Assembly (NCBI RefSeq): GCF_963169125.1
Contig: NC_084795.1
Coordinates: 195,398,214-195,462,213, forward strand
DNA from: Humulus lupulus
Lineage: Eukaryota > Streptophyta > Magnoliopsida > Rosales > Cannabaceae
Direction of reading: 5' to 3'
Length of the DNA: 64,000 nucleotides
In this document: positions 34,296 through 44,653 of the stretch, one piece after another
Layout of the letters: each line of letters begins with the position of its first letter
Numbering within the stretch: the stretch's first letter is position 1
Position numbers and translations under genes: made by a program
The notes under the pieces: model-generated
The model's database searches: none
Seen by the model: only the letters and a program-made list of their open reading frames with translations
Told to the model about the DNA's origin: nothing

Positions 34296-35723
34296 CATTT
34301 GTTAGCCCAGTTCGACAGATACAGTCTCCAGCAGGTACCTCGCAATCAGAATTCCAACGCGGATGCTTTGGCAAAGTTGGCAAGTGCAAAGGATGCTTAT
34401 ACGCTGAACATAGTGCTAGTCGAACGACTATCAGTACCAAGCATCCAAGCAGCAGAAACCACTCTGGTAATCCAAATGGTGAATACGTGGATGGCACCAT
34501 ATGTAGAGTATCTGTCAAGCGGCGTGCTACCAACGGACCGAAACAAAGCCAGGACCCTTCAGCGGCAAGCTGCTAGGTATATCCTGGTTGATGGGATCCT
34601 GTACTTAAGGGAATACTCACTGCCACATCTCAGATGTATTACAAGGGAGAAAGCTAAAGAGTTGATGAAAGAAGTGCATGAAGGTTTTTGCGGGGACCAC
34701 GCTGGGGGGCGAAGTTTGTCAAAGAAGATCCTAAGGCAAGGCTATTTCTGGCCAACCATGAGTGAAGACTCAATGGAGTTCGTGTGGAGATGTGACAAGT
34801 GTCAGAGATTTTCTAAAATCCCATGAGCAGCTCCCAACGAGTTAAAGCAAATACAGAGTCCATGGCCCTTCGCAGTTTGGGGAATAGATCTAATTGGATC
34901 TTTGCCTACGGGAAAAGGTGGTGTAAAGTATACAGTGGTTGCTATCGACTACTTCACCAAATGGGCCTAGGCTGATCCACTCGCAACCATAACGACCAAG
35001 AAAGTGCGTGACTTTGTAGTCAAGAACATCGTTTGTCGCTATGGATTACCAAGGAAGATAGTCTCGGATAATGGCACCCAGTTTGACAGTGATCTATTCA
35101 CGGACTTCTACAAACGACATGATATTATCAAAAGCTTTTCTTCAGTCGCTCATCGCCAAGGGAATGGGCAAGTCGAAGCAGTTAACATAATGCTGAAGGA
35201 TACCCTGAAGAAAAGACTTGAAGAGGCTAAGGGAGCATGGCCAGAGTAGTTGCCTGAAGTTCTTTGGTCGTACAGAACTTCCCACCGAACAGCAACAGGT
35301 CATACCCCATTTTCCGTGACGTACAAGTATGAAGCTATGTTGCCTGTCGAGTTAGATCCACCCTCGCACCGCAGATTAACATACGACCAAGACTCTAACA
35401 ACCAGCTATTGATGGAATCCCTGGACTCAATCGATGAGAAGCGTGAACAAGCTTAGCTCTGAGTAGCTGCGTACCAGCAAAAGGTCGACCGGTATTTCAA
35501 CTCTAAAGTGCGAGAAAGAAAATTCAGTGTTGGAGACCTTGTACTCCGAAGAGTTTTTCTAAACACCAATGACCAAGCTGCTGGAGTACTCGGGCCTAAT
35601 TGGAAAGGGCCATACCATATTGATGAGGTCCTTCACCCAGGCACTTATAAACTTGCACGCTTAAACAGAGATCTCGTTCCTCGCTATTGGAATAGAGAAC
35701 ACCTGCGCAAGTATTACCAATGA
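34296..35723 (+). pseudogene. T2 end of archaeal-type RNase H, and integrase
   Basis: It resumes with LAQFDRYSLQQVPRNQNSNA (last RNase H Asp in NADALA). The integrase zinc domain (H, H, CDKC near 34790-34800) follows, then Asp in GIDLIGSLP (near 34887), Asp in SDNGTQFDSD (35067) and Glu in NGQVEAVN (35175). The GPNWKGPYHI block precedes the end HLRKYYQ at 35723. In-frame stops at 34824, near 34968, 35247, 35454 and 35460; no frameshift. Confidence 0.92.
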
Positions 35724-36399
35724 ACAATTCTTCTTAAAGAATTGGCTTGTATTAATTTTACTTTTTACAAGTTTTGAAAAAAGGTTGGTCATTTTATGTG
35801 ACTGATCGCTTATAAATGTAAGATCTTATTGATCACTCGTAAAGACATGTTTAGTCCATTTATTATGAGAAATAAAAGGGGCTGTGCGCAGCCAGTCATT
35901 CCTTGCCAATTATTGTATTTATTTCAAGTATTTTCTCATTACGTGTGTTGTTTTGCTGTATTATAATTCTAATCATATTGCTACGAGCAGTAATGTTCGA
36001 AGCAGGTTCTGGTCAAGGAAAGTGACCGAGGACCTAAAGCTCCTCGATCACTTGGGGGGCATTTAAGGTACAAGTAAGCAAAGCATATCGTTAAAAGGTA
36101 TGTAAACACATGAGCAAAATAAGTGAAAGCATGCTAGGGCACTTAGAGTATTTTTTAAAATTTTGTTATTTTGTTAAATCAAACCAAAGTCCTATGCTAA
36201 GTTCGGTCATGCAAACAGATGTTATAATAATATGCAAATATATTATGATGTCAAAATGTATCCGTTTACACCACGAGCAGTTGCTGCTCGGATATAATTG
36301 TTCAAATAAAAGTAAAGCTTCCCATGCAGCAACAAAAAATATATTGTCATTACATCACGACCCGTAGGCCGTGTAGTTAAAAAGATAAAATATAAATAG
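35724..36399. other. T2 spacer between integrase and the antisense gene
   Basis: Non-coding. It contains the internal polypurine-like motif at 36051-36064 preceded by 'gaccgaggacctaaagctcc'. The last 300 bp should be the 3' flank of the antisense gene. Confidence 0.6.
36051..36064 (+). promoter_or_regulatory. T2 internal polypurine-tract-like motif
   Basis: 'cttggggggcattt' is almost the same as the true 3' tract 'cttggggggcaaa' at 39843-39855. A function is inferred only from the resemblance and its recurrence in T1 and T3. Confidence 0.5.
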
Positions 36400-39012
36400 A
36401 AAATGCTTAAGGAGTCGGGGGATCTTGAGGAGGGCCTTAATCGACGATGTCTACAGCCTCATTATCTGCCCCGTCCATCCCAGCGACCAGCGAGATCTCA
36501 GGGGAAGCAAGAATCCTCGCCCTTTCTTCCTCTGCCAGTCGAGCGGCACGGCGAGCAAGCTCGGTGTTCCTTGCATTCTCAAGAAGGTAATTGAAGTCGA
36601 CACCCATGTTGTGCTTCCAGAAATCATAGAAGCATCAGAGAGTGGCATTTTTATACCTTTCAATGTTACTGGCATTGGCTTTCTCGAGCTCCTCGATCCG
36701 GCCCTCCAGGGTAGTATTCTCTTGTCTACTCACAACCAGTTCTTCCTCGAGTTGTTTGGCCGCGCGGAAATTGAAGCGGTTACACTTCTTGAACTTGTCC
36801 CTCTAATCAATGGCCTTGTCCAGAGACTTTTGCTTCTCGTTCAACTACTCTACCAGCTTATTCTTCTCCTCGAGCACCACTGCAAGCTGTTCGGCATATT
36901 TTGCTTCGGTAGCTATAAGTTCATCAGCGTGCCTTTGCTCCAAAGATTTGGCCTCCTCGAAAACAGCACCCGAGCAGAGGCAGCCGGCAGTAAGGGTCAG
37001 CATTGCCTGCAGTCAGAGCAGAAGTTAGGCTAACTGTAAAGCATAAAATATTTGTCTCCACAGAAAAAGATGACTTACACTGGTAAACTCGTTTAAGGCA
37101 CGGTTTAAGATCAGGTCAACGTCCATCGCTTTGGTCGCGACCATCGCCTCTCAGCAGCGATTGTGCTTTACAATCTTCGCGACCCTGTCCTTGACCGATT
37201 TGAAGACGCGACCAGTTATATCACCCCTAGTCGAAGCAAGACTGGCCTGCTGAGTCTGGTCAGTTGGGGCCGCTGGAGGTGGAGTCGATCCGGCTAGAGC
37301 GGGGGAGTCTGCTGCTCGCGAGGAGAGGGTGAAGTTGCATTGGCTGAGGGCTCGTCCTTCGGGGGGCCTACATTGCGAGCTTTCTTAGCCTGAGGCGCTT
37401 TGCTGCTTTCCCCATGGTGCCTCTTGCTTGCCTTCTTTTTGCCCGGGGGAGCCGCGGCGGCCTTGGGAGTGCTGTAAATGTCGAACACATTCACGGAGTC
37501 CATGTCTGGAAAGGAAGCAAAATGTCAAACAGTGAGATAGCATAAATGACTAAGTATATAACACCAGGAAAAGAAATAAAGAAAGATTGCAAAGTCAAAT
37601 ACCCGAGCTATTATTATTGGTCGCTATCCTATAGACTCTACTAGTCTTATACTCACTCTCTGACATGAAGAAGTCTGAAGCATATTTAAAATTGCCGTCC
37701 CCGTCGAATAGGTGACAGGGAATTGGCAAGCTATCTAAAAGCGAAATAACTGTACCATTCTCGTCTGAAGACTCGTCCAAGTGTTCGACAGGCTCGGTGG
37801 CCTTCTTTTTTCCCTTCCCCAAAGGGACAGAGGGCCTCTCTGCTGGAGGTGTGCCAGCAGGTTCCCTGATCGTGACCCTGGTTGGTCTCCTTCGTGGAGG
37901 CAACATTGGTGGTTGCTGCTCGGGTTCCTCCTCGGTTGTGGCACTCCCTACAGTTGACTCCCTCATGTCCTAATGAGGAGCCAAGAGGCCAACCAGCCTA
38001 AGATTTTCCTCTGTGACCAGATGTTTGACGCTTTTTTCTACGTCAGTCATGCTGGCCAGGAGGGCTGACCTCAACTCCATATCTGGAGTTGGGTCTGGTC
38101 GCAGCCATGGGCCTGGAAGACATTAAAAGTTTAAGACAATGTGGAGGAGAACACTAAATAAATATCAATAGCCAGTGGCACGAAAAGTTTTACCTCCTTG
38201 AGCGAAGGCCAGGTTATCCGCTATCATGTCAGTTGTAAGGAAGTACTCCTGGTATTACCTCCCCACATTTGATATATGGGTGGTGTCAGTCAGGAAGGTG
38301 CTCCCGGTTTCCTAATGACAGAAGTGAAAAAACCCCGTGCCTTCTTGGTTGGGTTTAGACTTGAGGTCGAACAAGTAGTTGATCTCATGAGGAGCTGGCA
38401 CGGGCCATTTCTTGTGGTTGTACAGGATATAGAGTGCAGCGAGCATTCTATATCCATTTGGGGTTATTTGAAAAGGAGCAACTCTGAAATAGTTGGCCAC
38501 CCCTTAGAAAAATGAATGAAGAGGCAAGGTAGCCCTTGCCTCGATGTGGAATCTCGACTAGGCGCTGAAGGCACCTCCGGGCAGGTTCACCCGTTGGCCT
38601 TGGTTAGATCGGACTAAGGTCACCCTCGTGAGACCATACTTCCTGATATAGTTGGCGATCATCCTGATCCTCACTCTGCTCTCGGGAACTAAATGCCACT
38701 CAACATCTAGCTGAATGGCATGTCGGGGCCGAGTGTGTCTTTGGATGTTGGGGTCAAGAACATTTTCCCCTCGACCACTGGTCGAGGGAGTTTCAGCCCG
38801 AGGAGCAGGCTGATGTGAAGGAGTGGGGTTTTCTTTTTCTGGGCTTTGGTTTTAGCACGAGCCATGTTTTGAGCAGGAACAGGTGAAGTGTTTGAAGTAA
38901 CACAGGAAAATGGAATATCAGGTATCAGTGACGATGGTTGCTCTTCGTCCTCGAACAGTTGAGCCAATAGGTCGTCGTCTATAGGTCTTTCTCCTCCCCA
39001 CGGATCTTGCAT
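36400..39012 (-). pseudogene. T2 antisense gene (Tat aORF)
   Basis: The gene runs opposite to T2 pol. Pieces in order: 39012-38707 (starts MQDPWGGERPIDDDLLAQLF); 38500-38312, with FRVAPFQITPNGYRMLAALY and PHEINYLFDLKSKP, matching the family domain of the T1 copy; 37966-37595, basic and Pro-rich then acidic; 37503-37294, with a Lys-rich KKKASKRHHG stretch; and a coiled coil at about 36980-36640 on the minus strand. Likely introns by consensus and context are 37602-37506 (GTATTT...TTTCCAG) and 37078-37007 (GTAAGT...CTGCAG). Stops and an unresolved frame around 38500-38700 suggest a broken copy, though some apparent breaks may be introns. Confidence 0.65.
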
Positions 39013-39842
39013 GTAAATTGCGAACAGAGAAAGGAAGAGATAAGACGCACAGCCTGGGAGCTTATGTTGAAAGTTGGAATAACGTTGCTCGCGTCTACGA
39101 CCATCAACATTCTAATAGAAATACTAAGTTCTATACGAGCAGTTTGAAAAACAGATCAGAAAGTGGAAATAAAAAGCTTTTGGAAAAAAAGCTTTTTTCA
39201 ACACTGAAGGGGCGGGAAAAACCCAATTTTTTAGCTAGCCTAAAAATCGAATTTTTACTTCGATTTTATGCCTTAAACTTACGATCTTAACTATCAAACT
39301 GGCTCCTAACCCCTACAGAGCAAAACTACACTACCCTATCAGGCATCAATCAGTATACACTCAATCCTCATGCATTTCTACCCAAGAACACAAAAAAATT
39401 CAGAACCCAAAACAGGCGTATAGCAGTATGCATGGCATGTCAAAGGGCTTGAAAGTTGAAGAAATTTACCTAGATGAAGATCAGAGGTCCTGAAATGAAG
39501 CAACTTTGGGCATGCGAACAAAGGATCTTTAGAGCAAAGCGACGGAAGATCTTACCAATTTTTGAGCTCTGAGATGGAGTTCTTGAGGGTTCTTGGCAAG
39601 AAAATGGCGAGTAAAAAGTTAAAAGGTTGTAATAGCCGTCAGAGGGGTAATCATGAGTTACCTTTTTCAAGGCATGGGGGAGTGTAATAGCCGTCAGAGG
39701 GATTACTTGGAAACCGAAAAGGCATGATTGGACGTGATTAGGTCACAGTTTTCGAGAACGCACGAGGGACTCTAACAGATTTTGTGGGGCATATGAAAAG
39801 TTAGTTTCCTAAGTTTACTTATTACTGGTCGCAATAAATAAA
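39013..39842 (-). promoter_or_regulatory. Presumed promoter and leader of the T2 antisense gene
   Basis: A 19-bp direct repeat 'tgtaatagccgtcagaggg' occurs at 39628-39646 and 39683-39701. On the minus strand, donor-like sites (GTAAGATC near 39555, GTAAATTT near 39470) precede the first ATG at 39012, as in the leader-intron layout of T1. No clear TATA is seen. Confidence 0.35.
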
Positions 39843-39855
39843 CTTGGGGGGCAAA
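39843..39855 (+). promoter_or_regulatory. T2 3' polypurine tract
   Basis: 'cttggggggcaaa' is directly followed by the LTR start TGTTTATCCC. Confidence 0.88.
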
Positions 39856-40429
39856 TGTTTATCCCAAAAACAGTAGTTGATGATGTGGCAAGAATTTTCG
39901 ACACGTGGCAGAGATGTTGCTCACCTATCGACCAGAGATATTTCCATATGCGGAGTTCAAGTTTTATGTACGACCAGCCTGGTCGTATACTCCGTTTATT
40001 TATGTGTAAATTTGTACAGTTGTAATGATATCCGAGAATATCTCTTCATTATAACCTGAATATCCGTTCATTAAATAAATATATGATTAATTGACTCATG
40101 TAACCCTCCTTGATCTTATAAATATACAAGAAATAGCTCAAGGGGGGATCTTTTTTATCTTTTTCCGAATTGTATTGCTATTATCCATCGTCTGTATTGT
40201 TTTTCCTTCTAAGGCATGTGAAACTTAGGAACCCTAGTTCTTTGATCACACCTTTGAAGCTCAATATTAATAATAGTATCAAGTGGACGTAGGTCATTAT
40301 CAATCACTGGGGCTGAACCACTATAATCCTTTGTGTCCTTTACTTTCCATGAGATTGTTTTCTCAAGCATCGTACTAATCTTCTGTCGTTTATTTGACTC
40401 CATGTCGTTGACCAAAACAAGGGTCAACA
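39856..40429 (+). repeat. T2 3' LTR
   Basis: 574 bp, the same length as the 5' LTR and followed by the ACCAT duplication. Confidence 0.94.
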
Positions 40430-41108
40430 ACCATAATCTCCATGGAATTGACAAAAATTATTCATGTCTCTCTTACTCATCTCTTTCGTGATGGGTGGAG
40501 TCTTCTTACTGCCCGACCGGTGACTTCCTGATCTAGAAATTTCGGATCGGTGGTTCCTGGAGGGGGTTCTAGAGTTCTCCCTTTGTGTCGAGGCAATTCC
40601 GGAGCGGACCCCATCATCCTCCCGACCAGGGGGATTACCCTGCTTTTGTCCGGTCCCCGAGAATTGGCTCTGCCAATGGTCCTTCGACCTGCATTATTAT
40701 TCCTTGCTTCCTGGGTGGCTGCTCCTCATTTCGCGGTCTGGGCATTGACCTAGGTCAACTAAGTGGCCACTTCTAGAGCAAGTGCAGCCTCACGATGTTG
40801 CCGGTCAGCCTCCTCCTGTCATCGCCTAATCTCTTCACTCCTAGTATCCATCTCCTATTTTTGCTGCTCGAATGCAGCCTTCTGCCTGGCCATTTCCTTG
40901 GCGAAAGACTTCTGCCAAGCATTGAATTGCATCATCTCCTCTTGGAAAGTGCCTATTGCTTCTTGGAGTTGTTCAACTTCTGGAGTGGTCTCCTCGAGAA
41001 GACCCTGGCCTCAGTCTCAGGGTTCTGAGGTCCAGGACCTTCTGCTCTAGCAGACTCTTTTGACGTACTCGGGTTTTTGGAGGCCATACTGGTATTCTTG
41101 CGAGCCAT
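40430..41108 (-). pseudogene. T3 gag N-terminal part, cut by T2
   Basis: The ATG at 41108 begins MARKNTSMASKNPSTSKES, about 35 nt after the primer site. A frameshift near 40990 moves the reading to a coiled segment resembling T2 gag (FQEEMMQFNAWQKSFAKEM). Several TAG/TGA stops follow. The piece ends at the T2 site with CQFHGDYG, the first half of the zinc finger; the second half is at 27245. Confidence 0.8.
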
Positions 41109-41143
41109 ATTGGTAAGATGGCAGTGTTTCTCTTCTATTCAGA

Positions 41144-41161
41144 CTCTCAATGAGAGCACCA
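41144..41161 (-). promoter_or_regulatory. T3 primer binding site
   Basis: The minus strand reads TGGTGCTCTCATTGAGAG, one base different from the T1 and T2 sites, 4 nt from the 5' LTR. Confidence 0.75.
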
Positions 41162-41165
41162 AAAA

Positions 41166-42117
41166 TGTTGACCACGATTTTGGCCAACTGCGAGTAGATG
41201 CAAAAAACTACGATAAACCTTGAATAGAAGATAAATAACACAAGTAATTTTTATAGTGGTTCAGCCCCAATTTGTTGGTAATAGCCTAATTCACTTAGAA
41301 TTGTGATATATTTAACATATACTTAAGATCAGATGAACCTTGGTCAATTGAGGTTCTCAAGTATCAGTAGGAAAATACAGCGTTTCTCTCTCTAGAGAAT
41401 ACAAGCTTTCTCTCTCTAAGCTCTCTCAGAAAATACCCTAAGAATGCCCCAAATGACGGTCCCAAGTTCTCAAATCTGGAGATTTCTTTTAGTTTCAAAA
41501 GATCAGATCCCCTTAAATGATGCCATGAGCCATTTATTTATAGGCTCATGGATCGAACATGAGAAATATCCCACTTTGACGAGGTTATTGGTTGTTCTAA
41601 CAAACTTTAATTAAGAAAATACAAATAAATTCAAATTGCAACAACATAGCTATTATTCCAGGAAATTCGAGATATTCCCGCGGAAGTTGCGAATGATTCA
41701 GGTTGAAGCTGTTACTGAGGCTTTATCGAAGAGTCTCTTGGACGGTAACTTCTGAGATTCTGATCAGTCAACCAACCAAATCCATCCCTGAAGCAAACTG
41801 GTCGGCTAAGACAACACCAAACACACCACCGGTCGGCATAGGCAAGCACATTGTCGGCATAGGCAAAGCACACTTCTGGTTGGGCATGGGACACCACCGG
41901 TCGAGCATGGCACACCACCGAACGGGCATGGAACACTTCTGGTCGGGCATGATAAATCACACCACTGGTCGGCTAAACTTATTCTTGAGCAGTAATATCA
42001 CAACTCCTCAAGTCCATTCTCAACCTTTTCACCTCTTTAAATAACACATTTATTGACCATGCCCTGCCACTTGTCCATCTGATTGCCACGTCGTTTAATG
42101 AAATTGTGGGGATAACA
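41166..42117 (-). repeat. T3 5' LTR
   Basis: 952 bp. It carries a shorter U3 array (about 41815-41965) than the partner at 22288-23354. The TATA region is the complement of 41531-41542. Confidence 0.9.
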
Positions 42118-42834
42118 AAAGTATTAATAATATTTATTATTTTCAAAATATAAAAAGTGAATGGTTAAAGATTTATAGAAATTACAATTAGAATTTTTAA
42201 ATTAATAACTATTCTTTTGTTTTAATTTTTTTTATTTAAAATATAAAGTACAAAAAATAAAATAAATTATTTTATAAATTTAATTATAGTGAATAGAATA
42301 TGTGGATGGATACTTTAATAATATAGAATTTTGTTTCCAAAATAATATATTTTTTCAATAATATAACTTTGTCAAATATATTAAGTGAATTTCCAAAATT
42401 TGTTTTTTAAATATAAAGTATAAAAATATATATATAATATTTTATAAATTTAATTTTAATAAGTAGAATTTGTGGAGGCATAATTTAATAAAAAATAATT
42501 TTTTTTGCCAAAATAATATTTGTTTCAATAATATAACTTTGAAAAATATATTAAAGTGATAAATTTACCAATAGTTAATCAATCATGCCTATTTGAATAC
42601 ACTTTATAATTAATTGTATTTATGTTGATATTAGGTACATAAAGACAAAATAACTTTACCTAAAAGACAAAATAACTTGACCAAAAATTTTTGGTTCACT
42701 TTCACTCTTCTATATATGTGATAGATATATATTTTGTTCCCTCAAATATTCTATAAAATATGTTTTTATTTTATTTTCAATCAATTTAAGGGTGAATAAT
42801 ATTCTCCAACTTTTCTTCATACCTCACTATAACA
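42118..42834. repeat. AT-rich flank with two direct repeat units of about 169 bp
   Basis: Units at about 42225-42393 and 42394-42562 share 'aaatataaagtaaaaaa', 'tagaatttgtggaggcata' and 'caataatataactttg', spaced 169 bp apart. A related, shorter unit lies at 22040-22190 left of T3, so T3 landed in or beside this array. No gene. Confidence 0.6.
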
Positions 42835-43326
42835 AATAGGGGCTTTAGGGGTGATGAATGTCACCCCTAATAATTCAAAGTCGCCGCTGATTGTCATTAG
42901 GAGTGACATGTTGCCGCTTAGTCGCCGCTAATATTTCGACGCTAATGTTGATTATTAGCAACGACAAAAAAGTCATCCCTAATAATTAATATTAGCAGCG
43001 ACATTTTCACCCTTAATAAATTAAACGTCGCTCCTAATAATCGTAACTCCTGGAACAAATTTTGTCCATAATAATATAATATTAGCATCGACCTTTATAT
43101 TATTAGCGATGACAAAAGTCGCCCCTAATAGTTTTAAATAATTAAAAAAAATAAAAAATATTTAAATCATTTATTTTAATTCATAATAACAAAATAAAAT
43201 ATGCACAAAAACATAATATCGAAATTAAATAGGCATAAAATTAATAATTTGTTCATATTACACAAATAATACAATATTATCCAAATTAAATATGCATACA
43301 ATAATATGTTAATTAAAATTTATTAT

Positions 43327-44648
43327 TTAATTCAATAATATATAAAATATCTCAACCTTGGGCGTCCTCCATATCTTCCCTTCTTCTGGTGGCTGCGGTG
43401 GTTGTGTTGTGTGCGAAGGCATCGACCATGGATCCTGTGGAGGTAACGATGATCCTCCAGGTCCATACATGTATGGAAAAGGATATGGCGGAGGTTGGGA
43501 CAATGGTCCACTCATATGAGGAGGCTAGGGATGGGACAAAGGTCCACTCATATAAGGAGGATAAGTCTGAGGGTATGGAGGCATCGACCATTGATACATA
43601 TATGGATGGGCCAGAGGTTGAGACGTCCACAATGGTGCATGCATGTCGGGATGGCCTGGTGAAGGCTGAGAAGATGAACCTTGAGATATGTGAGGTGTCT
43701 CAGATTCTGAAGACGAATCTACATACTTCTGGTAAAAGCGTTGACATGTATTATTTATCCCCACGTTTGTTGCTGGATGTTTTTCAGGTGGAATTTTCTA
43801 ATACACGTACTGAAGTTGCTCAGTCATGGTCTTCACCAGATCAACTAATTCACGTAAAACCTCAGTCGACTGGTGAGGTGGTGCCTAAGACTAAGTGTTT
43901 TGAGAGGGATGGGTTGACGCTTTACCCTTTAATTTGCAGCCAACTCCTCACTGGTGGCCCCGCCTTTCACCAAGAACTTGACTTAGTATCTTCATTTGAT
44001 CGATTGAGGAAGAATCATCGGTACCACATTCAATTATTTGCTGAGTCTCTGCTTGAAGAGTTGACTTCAACTTTTCATCTTAAAAAATATTAGAAACAAA
44101 AGAAAACAATAATTATTTGAATTGATAATAAAGTTAAACTCACATAATCTCGTAAAACATCCTCATTGACAAAATTCTTCTTCTTTTTCGTCCAGTGATA
44201 CTCCTTCCATTCCTCAATGAGATTCGGGTTCAACTAATAAAGAAAATGAAAATGTTAGAGAACTTATAAATTTATACAACTTAATTAAGTTAATATTTTC
44301 ACTTACTTTTTCATGATGAATGGCCGCTAATGATTTCGTGCCTTGTGTTGTAGAGTACTTCATTAGTTCTTAGTTTATTTTGTTTTTCACTGAGCGCGCA
44401 ATAAACTCTGGACTCGTGAAAAACTCACAAATTTGTTTCCACTCATCAGTGTTGACATCTTTGGGTGAATTCTTTAGGACCTCATCCCAATCATCTGGTC
44501 ATCTGGAAAATTTCTTGAAGTGGTTGTGCCGCTTAGCTTTCCTTTATCAATATTTCTCAGCTGTCTCAACATCGATACTGTCAATGAGGGTGGTATAATC
44601 TGGTCACCCATCTATTTGATAGATGTGTTACAATCAAGAGAAAACATG
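43327..44648 (-). pseudogene. CACTA second gene, plant Transposase_24 (Ptta/En/Spm)-like protein
   Basis: Read leftward from about 44540: WDEVLKNSPKDVNTDEWKQI, then FFTSPEFIARSVKNK, a stop, then STTQGTKSLAAIHHEK. This is the Transposase_24 signature of the En/Spm second gene. A donor GTAAGTG after HHEK (near 44308) and a following exon at about 44235-44140 (NPNLIEEWKEYHWTKKKK) indicate an intron. The C-terminal part (43764-43327) is Pro/Tyr/Met-rich with repeats of YMSGPLSHP/QPP. It is thought to bind subterminal repeats, by analogy with TNPA. Several stops. Confidence 0.7.
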
Positions 44649-44653
44649 TTAAT

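Larger units (their letters stand above)
27246..40429 (+). mobile_element. T2: Tat-lineage Ty3/gypsy retrotransposon, plus strand
   Basis: Two 574-bp LTRs (27246-27819 and 39856-40429), with a perfect 5-bp target duplication ACCAT (27241-27245 and 40430-40434). Primer site, gag, protease, RT, dual RNase H, integrase, antisense gene and polypurine tract are all present in Tat order. The LTRs differ at only a few percent by eye, so insertion is relatively recent. Gag has an internal deletion and pol has stops. A Tekay solo LTR interrupts the second RNase H. Confidence 0.95.
22288..42117 (-). mobile_element. T3: Tat-lineage Ty3/gypsy retrotransposon, pol-deleted and split by T2
   Basis: The LTRs are 22288-23354 and 41166-42117. 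Both begin TGTTGACCACGATTTT and end GGGGATAACA. Primer site, gag start and polypurine tract are in the order expected for the minus strand. Flanks ATAGT and AAAGT (4 of 5 bases) fit a decayed duplication. T2 (27246-40429) sits in its gag. Outside T2 the internal part is short: gag, a trace of the protease leader and of the integrase end, then an antisense-gene remnant. Reverse transcriptase, RNase H and almost all integrase are absent. Confidence 0.88.

Noticed and set aside
43389..44093. 234-codon plus-strand open frame
   Set aside because: It is the shadow of the CACTA second gene, whose Pro/Tyr/Met-rich minus-strand reading has family features and repeats.
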